Shown here one piece after another: positions 23,109 to 31,941 of a DNA stretch of 64,000 bases. Made by a program: the position numbers and the translations under genes. Origin of the DNA: JABWBJ01 sp036507855 (GTDB taxonomy: Bacteria > Gemmatimonadota > Gemmatimonadetes > Gemmatimonadales > Gemmatimonadaceae); assembly GCA_036507855.1 (NCBI GenBank), contig DATCIJ010000073.1, positions 1 through 64,000 on the forward strand, read 5' to 3'. The stretch's first letter is position 1. Every line of letters starts with the position of its first letter. The notes below the pieces were generated by a model that made no database searches, was not told where the DNA came from, and saw only the letters and a list, made by a program, of their open reading frames with translations.

Positions 23109-24317
23109 TCAGGTCGAGAGCAGGTGCCCGAGCTTGTCGCGCTTGGCGTCAAGGTACCCCGCGTTCTCTTCCGTGGTCGGCGCGGTCAGGTGCACCCGGC
23201 CCACGATCTCGAGTCCGTAGCCGCCGAGGCCAACGAGCTTCTTCGGGTTGTTGGTGAGGACCCGGATCCGCCTAACGCCGAGGTCGAGGAGGATCTGCGC
23301 GCCGATGCCGTAGTTCCTGAGGTCGGGGGCGAAACCGAGCTTCTCGTTCGCCTCGACGGTGTCGTGCCCCGCGTCCTGCAGCGCGTAGGCCTTGATCTTG
23401 TTCAGCAGGCCAATGCCTCGCCCTTCCTGGTCGAGATAGACGATGACGCCCCGTCCCTCGGCGGCGATGGCCTCCATGGCCTTGTGCAACTGCCAGCCGC
23501 AGTCGCAGCGCCGTGAGTGGAACACATCACCCGTCAGGCACTTGGAGTGCATGCGCACGAGGACGCTGTCGCCGGCCGCGAGGTCGCCGTACGCAATGGC
23601 CACGTGCTCGTGGTCGTCGACATCGTTGCGATACGCGTAGACGCGCCAATCGGCGGAACCGAAGTCCGTGGGCAGTCGCGCCTCCGCCACGCGATGCACC
23701 AGCCGCTCCGTCGACAGGCGATGCGCGACCAGGTCGGCGACCGTGATGAACGTGAGCCGGTGCGTTGCGGCATAGGCGTCGAGCGCGTCGCGGCGCATGG
23801 GACGCCCGTCTTCGTCGAGAATCTCGCAGATCACACCGGCGGGTGTGAGGCCGGCGAGGCGGCACAGGTCGACGGCCGCTTCGGTGTGGCCAACCCGTTG
23901 CAGAACACCCCCACCCCGCGCCCGCAGCGGATGCACGTGACCAGGGGTCCGGATGTCCGCCGGCCCGTTGGAAGGATCGGCGGCGACTCGAAGGGTCGTG
24001 GCCCGGTCCGACGCGCTGATGCCCGTCGTCACACCGTACTTCGGTGCGGCGTCGATGCTCACCGTGAACGCCGTGCGCATGGCGTCGGTGTTCTCGCGTG
24101 CCTGGAGCGAGAGACCCAGGCTGCCCACTCGCGCCGGTTCGAGGGCCAGGCAGATCATGCCCTTGGCGCGGAGCATGACGTTGACCATGTCCGTCGTCAC
24201 CAGCTCGGCAGCGCAGATGAGGTCACCCTCGTTCTCGCGGGACTCGTCGTCGGCCACGACGACGAACTTCCCCTCGCGGATGTCGCTGATTGCCTGGTCT
24301 ACGGTGCCAAAAGCCAT
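23109..24317 (-). CDS. ribBA: Bifunctional dihydroxybutanone-phosphate synthase / GTP cyclohydrolase II
   Basis: 402 residues. N-terminal RibB half (about 1-200) has the DDESRENEGDL acidic loop, RTPGHVHPL and HTEAAVDLCRLAG. C-terminal RibA half has VRMHSKCLTGDVFHSRRCDCG with the three zinc cysteines, YLDQEGRGIGL and IRVLTNNPKKLVGLGGYG. Supplies both branches of riboflavin synthesis. It lies 62 bases after ribE. Confidence 0.96.
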   Translation of the reverse strand: MAFGTVDQAISDIREGKFVVVADDESRENEGDLICAAELVTTDMVNVMLRAKGMICLALEPARVGSLGLSLQARENTDAMRTAFTVSIDAAPKYGVTTGISASDRATTLRVAADPSNGPADIRTPGHVHPLRARGGGVLQRVGHTEAAVDLCRLAGLTPAGVICEILDEDGRPMRRDALDAYAATHRLTFITVADLVAHRLSTERLVHRVAEARLPTDFGSADWRVYAYRNDVDDHEHVAIAYGDLAAGDSVLVRMHSKCLTGDVFHSRRCDCGWQLHKAMEAIAAEGRGVIVYLDQEGRGIGLLNKIKAYALQDAGHDTVEANEKLGFAPDLRNYGIGAQILLDLGVRRIRVLTNNPKKLVGLGGYGLEIVGRVHLTAPTTEENAGYLDAKRDKLGHLLST

Positions 24318-24379
24318 GCCTGAATCCTAGTTGAGGCCGACCCCTGGCAGCCAGCAGGTGAGGGCCTGTTGGAACGCCG

Positions 24380-24976
24380 TCAGGGGCCTTGATACGGCGT
24401 GAGCAGGGCCTGCACGTATTTCCCGATGACGTCGGCCTCCAGGTGCACGCGGTCTCCCGGCTGAAGCCGACCTAACGTCGTGTGGTGTTCCGTCCACTCG
24501 ATGAGCGAAACCTGCACCGTCCCTGGAGAGGGCAAGTGGTTCACGGTCAGGCTGACGCCGTCGACCGTCAGGGATCCGTGAGGGACCAGCAGTCGCTCCA
24601 CTTCGAGGGGTACGGCGATGTCCACCAGCAAGGCGCTGTCGCGGCGTTTCACCTCCCCTACGGTCCCCACCGCGTCGACGTGGCCTTGCACGAGGTGCCC
24701 CCCAAGGCGATCGCCAAGTTTCAGTGCCCTTTCGAGATTCACCGCGGTGCCCACCGCCCACGAGCCGATGGTAGTGCGATCCAGGGTCGTCGTGACGGCG
24801 GCGACGACGAACCAGCCAGCATCGGCCTCGCGCACGGTGAGGCAAGCGCCATTGAGCGCGATGCTCTCGCCCGCCTTCAGGTCGTTCCATGGACAACGCA
24901 CGCGGAATTCGCGACCGGCATCCACGTCGGTCACGCGGTCTATCTTCCCGATGGCTTCCACCAGTCCAGTGAACAT
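24380..24976 (-). CDS. ribE: Riboflavin synthase alpha chain
   Basis: 198 residues made of two tandem lumazine-binding barrels: MFTGLVEAIGKI...ESIALNGACLTV and, in the second half, GHLVQGHVDAVGTV...GSLTVDGVSLTVN. Dismutates two lumazines to riboflavin as a trimer. The ATG shares one base with the ribD stop (TGATG). Confidence 0.95.
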   Translation of the reverse strand: MFTGLVEAIGKIDRVTDVDAGREFRVRCPWNDLKAGESIALNGACLTVREADAGWFVVAAVTTTLDRTTIGSWAVGTAVNLERALKLGDRLGGHLVQGHVDAVGTVGEVKRRDSALLVDIAVPLEVERLLVPHGSLTVDGVSLTVNHLPSPGTVQVSLIEWTEHHTTLGRLQPGDRVHLEADVIGKYVQALLTPYQGP

Positions 24977-26109
24977 CAGTGGCCGCTCGGCGCCAGCACC
25001 AGCATGTGATCGTCCCCGATCCACTCGGAATAGAGAGGACGCCAGCGGCGCACATCGGCGGTCCCGCGGCCAGACAGCCGACCGAAGGCGGACAGCGCTC
25101 CCTCGCCAAGCAGGACTGGAGCCTGAAACAGGACGACGCGATCGACCAGGTCCGCCTCCAGCAATGAAGCAGCCAGCGACGCTCCACCCTCCACGAGCAG
25201 CGAGTGCACGCCCCGGGCGCGAAGTATGCGCAGCGCCTCGAGCAACGATGCGGCGGTGATCACCTCGACGCCGAGGCCGCGCAGGTCGTGGTCATAGCTG
25301 GGATCCGGCATGTTGGCAAAGACAACCACCGGTCCCTCGTGCGTCCGCTGCGCCAGCTTTGAGGTGAGGGGCAATCGACCGGTGCGCGAAAAGATGACGC
25401 GAGTCGGCGCGACGCGCGGAGGATCCGCGTCACGCACAGTGAGCAAGGGATCATCGGTGAGCACCGTACCCATTCCAACCCCCATCGCATCCGAACCCGC
25501 GCGCAGGTAGTGGACCCGCCGGCGCGCCTCCGGCCCGGTGATCCAACCCGGGCGGCGCGACGCATCGGCGATGGCTCCGTCCATGGATACCGCCAGTTTC
25601 AGGGTCACCCAGGGACGGTCGGACCCGAAGGAATGCAGAAAAGGCGCGTTCAGCTCCGCCGCGGCTTCACTCAGCAGACCGACATCGACGCGAATGCCGG
25701 CGGCCCTGAGGCGCTCCACGCCGCCACCCGCTTCAGGATTGGGATCGCGAACCGCAACGACAACCCGTGAAAGCCCGGCGCCGACAATGGCGTCGACGCA
25801 GGGTGGCGTCTTTCCGTGGTGCGTGCACGGTTCCAGCGTCAGGTACAGGGAGGCGCTGCGGGCCCGGCCTCCGGCCGCGGCCAATGCCTCGATTTCGGCG
25901 TGCGCGCCCCCGAAGCGCCGATGTGCTCCCTCGCCGACCATGGCGTCGTTGTTCACCACGACGGCGCCAACGAGGGGGTTCGGAGCCACCTGTCCCCACC
26001 CCAACCGGGCCAGCGCCAGCGCGCGATCCATCCATTTCTCGTCCTGCGCCGAGAAGCCGGCCGTCGCGGCCGGCGCCGGATGGGCGCCGAGGACGGTGCG
26101 GCCCGGCAT
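24976..26109 (-). CDS. ribD: Bifunctional riboflavin deaminase/reductase RibD
   Basis: 377 residues. The N-terminal deaminase has GAHAEIEAL and LEPCTHHGKTPPC zinc ligands. The C-terminal dihydrofolate-reductase-like domain has PWVTLKLAVSMDGAIADA, DAMGVGMGTVLTDDPLL and HSLLVEGGASLAASLLEADLVD. Catalyses the second and third steps from GTP. The ATG is three bases after the purM stop. No FMN riboswitch is visible upstream because purM is directly adjacent. Confidence 0.95.
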   Translation of the reverse strand: MPGRTVLGAHPAPAATAGFSAQDEKWMDRALALARLGWGQVAPNPLVGAVVVNNDAMVGEGAHRRFGGAHAEIEALAAAGGRARSASLYLTLEPCTHHGKTPPCVDAIVGAGLSRVVVAVRDPNPEAGGGVERLRAAGIRVDVGLLSEAAAELNAPFLHSFGSDRPWVTLKLAVSMDGAIADASRRPGWITGPEARRRVHYLRAGSDAMGVGMGTVLTDDPLLTVRDADPPRVAPTRVIFSRTGRLPLTSKLAQRTHEGPVVVFANMPDPSYDHDLRGLGVEVITAASLLEALRILRARGVHSLLVEGGASLAASLLEADLVDRVVLFQAPVLLGEGALSAFGRLSGRGTADVRRWRPLYSEWIGDDHMLVLAPSGH

Positions 26110-26112
26110 TGC

Positions 26113-27132
26113 CTAACGCCCGTCCAGTCGAACGGCGCCCGATCCGGACACGACCTCACCAGCGTGCCACGCCTTCACGCCATGCCCAGTCGCGGAGGCG
26201 ATCAGAGCCTCCGCGTCGGCCGGCGCGACCAGCGCCATCATGCCGACGCCCATGTTGAAGGCGCGGAACAACTCGTCCCGCGGCACGCCACCGGCCGCTC
26301 CCAGGCGCTCGAACACGTCAGGCACTCTCCAGCTGGCCGTCTGGACCACGGCGTCGAGCGACGGCGGCAGGGCGCGGTTGAGGTTGCCGGGGATGCCGCC
26401 GCCGGTGATGTGAGCCAGGGCGTGAACCCGCGTCAGGTGCGGCCGCAGGATAGCCAGGTACGATCGATGAACGCGCAACAGAACGTCGGCCACCGACTGC
26501 CCGCCTTCACCGGGAAACTCGTCGTCAACGCCGAGTCCCATGCGGTCCCGCACGATACGCCGCGCCAGCGAGAAGCCGTTTGTGTGCAAGCCGGTCGACT
26601 CGAACGCGATGACCGCGTCACCGGCGCGCACGCGCTCAGGCCCCAGCGCGGCCGATTCCTCGACCGAGCCGACGATGAATCCAGCCAGGTCGTAGTCCGG
26701 AGGGGTGTAGAGGCCGGGCAGCTCGGCCGTCTCTCCACCGATCAGTGCGCAGCCGTTCTCGCGGCACCCGGCCGCCACTCCGGTAACGACGGATTCGGCG
26801 ACGGCCGGATCCAGCGCCCCGAACCCCACGTAATCGAGGACGAAGAGGGGCTCGGCGCCCAGCGCGAGGATATCATTGACACAATGGTTCACGAGGCAGT
26901 GGCCGATCGTGTCATGCCGTCCCGCTTCGATTGCCACTTTGATCTTGGTCCCGACGCTATCGGCACTGGCGACCAGTAGCGGGCGATCGCCCACCGGCGC
27001 CCGGAACAGTCCCCCGAACGACCCGAATGCACCGATTGCGCCTGCCGTGCGCGTCGACTCGACCAGCCGGCGATATCGTTCCTTGGCATCGTTGGCCACC
27101 TCGATGTCGACGCCCGCGGATTTGTAGTCCAT
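26113..27132 (-). CDS. purM: Phosphoribosylformylglycinamidine cyclo-ligase
   Basis: Closes the imidazole ring of purines (FGAM to AIR). 339 residues from ATG 27132 (DYKSAGVDIEVANDAKERY). Motifs: SADSVGTKIKVA, HCLVNHCVNDILALGAEPLFVLDYVG, GGETAELPGLY, STGLHTNGFSLAR and HITGGGIPGNLNRALP. The TAG stop is formed by a CGTTAGG heptamer (26112-26118). Confidence 0.95.
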   Translation of the reverse strand: MDYKSAGVDIEVANDAKERYRRLVESTRTAGAIGAFGSFGGLFRAPVGDRPLLVASADSVGTKIKVAIEAGRHDTIGHCLVNHCVNDILALGAEPLFVLDYVGFGALDPAVAESVVTGVAAGCRENGCALIGGETAELPGLYTPPDYDLAGFIVGSVEESAALGPERVRAGDAVIAFESTGLHTNGFSLARRIVRDRMGLGVDDEFPGEGGQSVADVLLRVHRSYLAILRPHLTRVHALAHITGGGIPGNLNRALPPSLDAVVQTASWRVPDVFERLGAAGGVPRDELFRAFNMGVGMMALVAPADAEALIASATGHGVKAWHAGEVVSGSGAVRLDGR

Positions 27133-27155
27133 CGATCCCGTCACTCGCGAGTCTG

Positions 27156-28076
27156 TCACTCGTCCAACTCCTCCTCGAACGCCACCAGCTTCCGGAACTC
27201 CTCGAGCCGGCGGGCGATGTCCACCCGGTGGATCTCGAGCAGCCGGTCGATCGAGAACCGCTCCACGGCGAAGGAGCCTAACGTCGAGCCGTAGACCACG
27301 GCCCGGCGCATTGCCTGCTCGTCCGACCGCCCGGTCCGCGCGAGGTAACCCATGAAGCCGCCGGCGAAGGAATCGCCAGCGCCCGTGGGATCGAAGACCT
27401 CTTCCAGCGGATACGCTGGCGCGAAGAACACCGAGTTCCCGGAAAACATGTACGCACCGTGCTCGCCCTTCTTGATGACCACGTGCTTCGGTCCGCGCGC
27501 CAGGATCCATCGGGCCGCGCGGACCAGGTTGTACTCTTCGGTGAGCTGCCTGGCTTCGCCATCGTTGACCAGCAGGATGTCCACGCGACCGAGCAGGCGC
27601 ATCAGCTCGTTCCGCCGGCTCTCGATCCAGAAATTCATGGTGTCGCAGGCCACCAGCCGCGGCTTCTCGACCTGGTCGAGCACATCGAGCTGGAGTCGCG
27701 GATCGATGTTCCCCAGGAAGACGTACGGAGATTTCCGGAACTGCTCGGGAATCTGCGGGCGGAACTGGGAGAATACGCCCAGTCGCGTCTCCAGCGTCTC
27801 CGCGGCATTGAGGTCGTGGCGATAGCGACCCCGCCAGCGGAACGACTCACCGTCCGCGTGCATCAGCCCCGCCAGATCCACGCCCTTGGCGCGCAGCGGC
27901 TCCAGCTTCTCCATCGGGTAGTCGTTCCCGACCACGCCGACGAGGTTCACCTTGGTCAGGTGCGACGCCGAGGCGGAGAAGAACGTTCCCGAACCCCCGA
28001 TGGCGTCCTCGATCTTGCCGAAGGGCGTCTCGACGGAATCGAGGGCGACGGATCCAACGACGAGGACAGCGGTCAT
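27156..28076 (-). CDS. PfkB-family sugar/nucleoside kinase
   Basis: 306 residues from ATG 28076. It opens MTAVLVVGSVALDSVETPFG, has GGSGTFFSASASHL for substrate binding and the anion-hole motif DPTGAGDSFAGGFMGYLAR with catalytic Asp near the C-terminus. The closest relatives by style are adenosine- or ribokinase-like PfkB proteins, but the substrate cannot be named. It precedes purM by 23 bases, which hints at a nucleoside link. Confidence 0.85.
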   Translation of the reverse strand: MTAVLVVGSVALDSVETPFGKIEDAIGGSGTFFSASASHLTKVNLVGVVGNDYPMEKLEPLRAKGVDLAGLMHADGESFRWRGRYRHDLNAAETLETRLGVFSQFRPQIPEQFRKSPYVFLGNIDPRLQLDVLDQVEKPRLVACDTMNFWIESRRNELMRLLGRVDILLVNDGEARQLTEEYNLVRAARWILARGPKHVVIKKGEHGAYMFSGNSVFFAPAYPLEEVFDPTGAGDSFAGGFMGYLARTGRSDEQAMRRAVVYGSTLGSFAVERFSIDRLLEIHRVDIARRLEEFRKLVAFEEELDE

Positions 28077-28110
28077 GAGACGTGAGATGGGAGAGGTGAG
28101 ACGTGAGAAC
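28077..28110. repeat. Heptamer tandem repeat (GAGANNN type) before the PfkB kinase
   Basis: Five 7-bp units (GAGACGT, GAGATGG, GAGAGGT, GAGACGT, GAGAACA) begin directly at the kinase start codon. A partly complementary array (TCTCCCA, TCTGCCA, TCTCATC) lies at 28171-28195 near the argS stop, so the two can pair across the gap. Confidence 0.85.
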
Positions 28111-28170
28111 ACCTGCACGTCGATGGACTCGGGAATCTCATGGCAGATCGCGGTTGCAGTTCATCTCGAT

Positions 28171-28195
28171 TCTCCCATCTGCCATCTCATCTCTC
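28171..28195. repeat. Complementary heptamer patch near the argS stop codon
   Basis: Three to four units of about 7 bp, reverse-complement in type to the GAGATGG units at 28077-28110. It ends four bases before the argS stop codon (28199-28201), so a hairpin formed with the other patch would sit between argS and the kinase. Confidence 0.7.
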
Positions 28196-28198
28196 GCT

Positions 28199-29842
28199 TC
28201 ACATGCGCTCCGGCGCCGAGATGCCGAGAATCGTCAGGCCATTGCGTAGCACGATCTGCGCAGCGCGCGCCAGAGCCAGCCTTGCCTCCCGAACGCCGTC
28301 AGGCGCCTCGAGTACCCTCACGCGATGATACCAGTTGTGAGCCAGCCGCGCGGTATCGAGCAGATACGCCGCCAGTCGCTGAGGCTCGCGGGCTTCGCTC
28401 GCTGACGCCACCAGTCTCGGGAAGTCCAGCAGCGCGGCCGAAAGGTTGCGTTCCGAATCTTCGCTGAGCGTGGAATAGTCCACGGCGTCACCGCGGATTG
28501 AAGCCGCGTCGATCGCGCCGACGCGGAAGATGCCGCTCATGCGCGCATGCGCCATCTGGATGTAATAGACCGGGTTCTCCTCGGACTGCGACCGCGCCAG
28601 GTCCACGTCGAAGGTCAGCGGCGTGTCCGCCTTGCGCATCAGGAGGAAGTAGCGCACGGCGTCACGGCCGACTTCGTCGACGAGGTCGCGCACGGTCACA
28701 TAGCTCCCGGCGCGCTTGGAAATCTTCACTTCCTCGCCACCGCGCATCACCGTGACCATCTGGTGGAGCTGGTATTCCGGATATCCCTCCGGAATGCCGG
28801 CATCGAGCGCCTGAAGGCCGGCCCTGACGCGCACCACCGTGCTGTGGTGATCGGCTCCCTGCACGTTGATCGCGTGACGGAAACCGCGACGCCACTTGGT
28901 GACATGGTACGCCACGTCAGGCACGAAATAGGTGTACGACCCGTCGGACTTCCGCATCACCCGATCCTTGTCGTCACCGAAGTCGGTCGTTCGCAGCCAG
29001 GTCGCCCCGCCTTCCTCGAACGTGTGGCCCGCGTCACCGAGCATCCTGACGGTCTCGTCGACGTTGCCGTCAGTGTACAGCGATGACTCCAGGAAGTAGA
29101 CGTCGAAGTGGACGCCGAGCGCCTTGAGGTCGCGATCCTGTTCTTCGCGGAGCGCCTGCACCGCGAACGTGCGGACCTGTTCGAGCTGTTCGCCCTGGGC
29201 GTCGTCGGGATGCGCCTTGGCATACGCGGCGGCGATCTCGCGGATGTACTCCCCGTGATATCCGCCCTCCGGGATTTCCAGTCGGCCCGTCGCCTGCTCG
29301 ATCAGCCGGGCGCGCACGGACAGGGCGAGGTTCTGGATCTGGCCGCCGCCGTCGTTGTAGTAGAACTCTCTCGTCACGGCCCAGCCGGTCCACTCGAGCA
29401 ATGACGCAATCGCGTCCCCAAGCGCCGCCTGCCTGCCGTGGCCAACGTGGAGAGGACCCGTCGGATTCGCGGACACGAACTCCACGTTGAACGTGGCGCC
29501 CTTTCCCTCGTCGTGACGGCCATATGCCGCGCCAGCGACGATCAGGTCCGCAAGGCCCCCGGCCGCGGCGCCAGTTTCGAGCTTGAAGTTGATGAACCCT
29601 GCGCCGGCCACCGTCGCTTCGCGCACGCCGGCGCGCTGCACGTCCATGCTCCCGATCAAGTCCACCGCGATGTCGTGTGGCTTGCGCCGCAACGAGCGCG
29701 CGAGGGTCATCGCGAGATTCGTCGTCCAATCGCCAAACGAAGGATCTCGCGGACGCTCGACCACCGGATCAATCGGTTCGGGAGCGCCGAGTGTGCGTGC
29801 CGCGTGAATCAGGGCGTCGCGAATGATCGCGTCAGGCGTCAC
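28199..29842 (-). CDS. argS: Arginyl-tRNA synthetase
   Basis: Class I synthetase, 547 residues from GTG 29842. N-terminal Arg-specific domain, then the HIGH-type ANPTGPLHVGHGRQ, KISKRAG as KMSKS equivalent, and the anticodon-binding helical domain ending LTILGISAPERM. It overlaps the upstream FmdB-type gene by 11 bases. The longer frame to 29902 is only antisense overlap. Confidence 0.95.
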   Translation of the reverse strand: MTPDAIIRDALIHAARTLGAPEPIDPVVERPRDPSFGDWTTNLAMTLARSLRRKPHDIAVDLIGSMDVQRAGVREATVAGAGFINFKLETGAAAGGLADLIVAGAAYGRHDEGKGATFNVEFVSANPTGPLHVGHGRQAALGDAIASLLEWTGWAVTREFYYNDGGGQIQNLALSVRARLIEQATGRLEIPEGGYHGEYIREIAAAYAKAHPDDAQGEQLEQVRTFAVQALREEQDRDLKALGVHFDVYFLESSLYTDGNVDETVRMLGDAGHTFEEGGATWLRTTDFGDDKDRVMRKSDGSYTYFVPDVAYHVTKWRRGFRHAINVQGADHHSTVVRVRAGLQALDAGIPEGYPEYQLHQMVTVMRGGEEVKISKRAGSYVTVRDLVDEVGRDAVRYFLLMRKADTPLTFDVDLARSQSEENPVYYIQMAHARMSGIFRVGAIDAASIRGDAVDYSTLSEDSERNLSAALLDFPRLVASASEAREPQRLAAYLLDTARLAHNWYHRVRVLEAPDGVREARLALARAAQIVLRNGLTILGISAPERM

Positions 29843-30146
29843 TCGACCCTGATCCCTTCGATGGTTTCTTCTCGCCCGCCGGCTTGGCGCTGGATTCTCC
29901 ACTCGACCCGCCGGCCTCGCCGCTGCTGCTGTCGGTCGCCTTTCGCTGGTGCTTCTTCCCGTCCTTGCCGTAGTCGGTGATGTAGAAGCCTGAGCCCTTG
30001 AAGAGCAGGGCTGAACCGCCGGACATCTTGCGCTCGGCCAGCGCCCCGCATTCCGGGCACTTCATCTGGCTTTCAGCCGAGCTGATGGTCCGGAAGAAAT
30101 GCTCGAACGTGTGACCCTTCGGGCAGCGATACTCGTACGTGGGCAT
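29832..30146 (-). CDS. FmdB-type zinc ribbon protein
   Basis: 104 residues. The N-terminal zinc ribbon is MPTYEYRCPKGHTFEHFF...MKCPECGALAERKMS with the CxxGH and CPxC knuckles; SALLFKGSGFYITDY is the conserved extension. The C-terminal third is a low-complexity Ser/Gly/Lys tail. Family role is poorly known (putative regulator). It sits upstream of argS and has a possible control region at 30175-30218. Confidence 0.88.
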   Translation of the reverse strand: MPTYEYRCPKGHTFEHFFRTISSAESQMKCPECGALAERKMSGGSALLFKGSGFYITDYGKDGKKHQRKATDSSSGEAGGSSGESSAKPAGEKKPSKGSGSSDA

Positions 30147-30174
30147 GGTGACGAATAGGGCGGGACAACCACTG

Positions 30175-30218
30175 GACTTGAAAGTGCACGTTCCAAGTCA
30201 TTACAAGTTAACGACTTG
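30175..30218. promoter_or_regulatory. Nested GACTTG/CAAGTC inverted repeats upstream of the FmdB-type gene
   Basis: Four half sites alternate in a comparatively AT-rich gap: GACTTG (30175-30180), CAAGTC (30194-30199), CAAGTT (30204-30209) and GACTTG (30213-30218), around a GTTAAC palindrome at 30207-30212. They lie 29-72 bases upstream of the ATG at 30146, where an operator would be expected. The stretch AGTGCACGTTCCAAGT (30183-30198) also resembles the end of the palindromic elements at 20701 and 53478. Confidence 0.45.
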
Positions 30219-30271
30219 CTTCAGCATATCGGAAGCGGTTTAGAAAGAGGCTGGAGTTGATTCTCAGACGG

Positions 30272-31873
30272 TCAGGCAGGCTCGAAAGCTCCCCATTCCT
30301 GACCGAGGGCCTCAGCGACTTCACCAACCGTCGCGCGCGCGCGCGCAGCGTCGATTATGGCCGGCATGAGCGAGAGCCTGACGACCGTTTCCGCGTCATC
30401 TCGATACGTGCGCGCCCTGTTCCGAACGTCGGCCAGAGCGCTGGACAGCGTCGCGCCATCGCGCGCCGTTCGACGTTCGGAGAGCCGCGCGATCTGGTCG
30501 GATTCGAGACGGCCATAGTCGGGGCGCGGGACAACCGGCGCCTCTTCAGCATCGGTGAACCGGTTCACGCCGACGATCGTCGTCTCTCCCGACTCCACAC
30601 GCATCTGGTGGGCGTAGGCGCTCCTGGCGATCTCCTCGTGCAGGAACCCGTTCTCGATGGCGCGGGCCGCGCCTCCCAGCTCATCGATCCGCGCCATCAA
30701 CGCCAGCGCGCCACGCTCCAGTTCATCCGTGAGCGCTTCGACGAAGTAGCTCCCTGCCAGCGGATCGACGGTGTTCGCGATACCCGACTCGTACGCCACC
30801 AGTTGTTGCGTCCGCAGCGCCAGGGTCGCGGCCTCGCGCGTGGGGAGCGAGAGCGCTTCGTCGTACCCGTTGGTATGGAGAGACTGCGTGCCGCCCAGGA
30901 TGGCGGCCAGTGCCTGAATCGTGACGCGTACGACGTTGTTGAGTGGCGACTGCGCCGTCAGCGTCACCCCGCCGGTCTGTGTATGAAACCGAAGCCGGCA
31001 GCTCGCGTCGGCGGCCCCGAAGCGATCCCGCATGAGGCGTGCGTAGATCCGTCGCGCCGCGCGAAACTTCGCCGCCTCCTCGAAGAGATCGGTATGCGCG
31101 GCGAAGAAGAACGACAGCCGCGGCGCGAAGTCATCCACGCGAAGGCCACCGTCGATCGCGCCACGCACGTATTCGATCGTGTTGGCGAGCGTGAACGCGA
31201 GCTCCTGCACCGCGGTGGCGCCCGCTTCCCGGATATGGTAGCCGGAAATGGAGATCGGATTCCACTGAGGCACTTCTTCGGCGCAGAACCGGAACGTGTC
31301 CGTGATGAGTCGAAGGCTGGGCCCTGGCGGGTAGATGTAGGTGCCACGGGCCAGGTACTCCTTGAGGATGTCGTTCTGGATCGTGCCGGACAGTTTCGCG
31401 CGCGGAAAGCCGCGTTCCTCGGCGACCACGATGTACATCGCCAGCAGCGTTGCCGCGGTGGCGTTGATGGTCATGGACGTGGACACGGAGTCGAGGGGTA
31501 TCCCGTCAAGGAGCGTGTGCATGTCGTCGACCGTGTCGATCGCGACGCCAACACGCCCGACCTCTCCCGCGGCGCGCGGGGAGTCCGAGTCGATCCCCAT
31601 TTGCGTGGGGAGGTCGAAGGCGACGGACAAACCGGTCTGTCCGGCATCGAGCAGCTGGCGAAAGCGCGTGTTCGTTTCGGACGCTGTGCCAAAACCGGCG
31701 TACTGCCGCATGGTCCACAGGCGCCCGCGATACATGCTGGCCTGGACGCCACGGGTGAACGGGAAGGTCCCGGGATCGCCTAACGCTTCGTCGTAGCTTC
31801 CCTGCCAGTCGTCCGGCCGGTACACGGGGGCCACGGGGATCCCCGATGGAGTACGCTTTTCGCCCGAACTCAT
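30272..31873 (-). CDS. Methylmalonyl-CoA mutase, catalytic (large) subunit
   Basis: 533 residues: the TIM-barrel catalytic domain only, without the C-terminal B12-binding domain, as in the two-part mutases of archaea and several bacteria. Motifs: YRGRLWTMRQYAGFGTASETN, GLSVAFDLPTQMGIDSDSPRA, SISGYHIREAGATAVQELAFTLA, FRAARRIYARLMRDRFGA and SLHTNGYDEALSLPT. It needs a separate cobalamin-binding subunit not seen here. It interconverts methylmalonyl-CoA and succinyl-CoA or a related acyl-CoA such as ethylmalonyl- or isobutyryl-CoA. Confidence 0.9.
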   Translation of the reverse strand: MSSGEKRTPSGIPVAPVYRPDDWQGSYDEALGDPGTFPFTRGVQASMYRGRLWTMRQYAGFGTASETNTRFRQLLDAGQTGLSVAFDLPTQMGIDSDSPRAAGEVGRVGVAIDTVDDMHTLLDGIPLDSVSTSMTINATAATLLAMYIVVAEERGFPRAKLSGTIQNDILKEYLARGTYIYPPGPSLRLITDTFRFCAEEVPQWNPISISGYHIREAGATAVQELAFTLANTIEYVRGAIDGGLRVDDFAPRLSFFFAAHTDLFEEAAKFRAARRIYARLMRDRFGAADASCRLRFHTQTGGVTLTAQSPLNNVVRVTIQALAAILGGTQSLHTNGYDEALSLPTREAATLALRTQQLVAYESGIANTVDPLAGSYFVEALTDELERGALALMARIDELGGAARAIENGFLHEEIARSAYAHQMRVESGETTIVGVNRFTDAEEAPVVPRPDYGRLESDQIARLSERRTARDGATLSSALADVRNRARTYRDDAETVVRLSLMPAIIDAARARATVGEVAEALGQEWGAFEPA

Positions 31874-31902
31874 GCCGTCAAACCTAGCCCAGCACCCGCC
31901 GA

Positions 31903-31941
31903 GTCACGAAGCACGATTCACGAATCACGATTCACGAAGCA
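31903..31941. repeat. Heptamer tandem repeat (TCACGAA/TCACGAT) that encodes the end of Fbp
   Basis: Five to six 7-bp units (TCACGAA, GCACGAT, TCACGAA, TCACGAT, TCACGAA) span the fbp stop codon at 31925-31927. The last residues of Fbp (VLRES) and its TGA are read from the repeat. Confidence 0.9.

Noticed and set aside
26110..27160. FMN riboswitch for the riboflavin genes
   Set aside because: ribD starts three bases after purM, and the 62-base gap before ribBA is too short and lacks the FMN element core.
30257..31783. 508-codon plus-strand open frame opposite the mutase
   Set aside because: The minus-strand mutase is unmistakable; the antisense chain is Arg-rich and has no homology signal.
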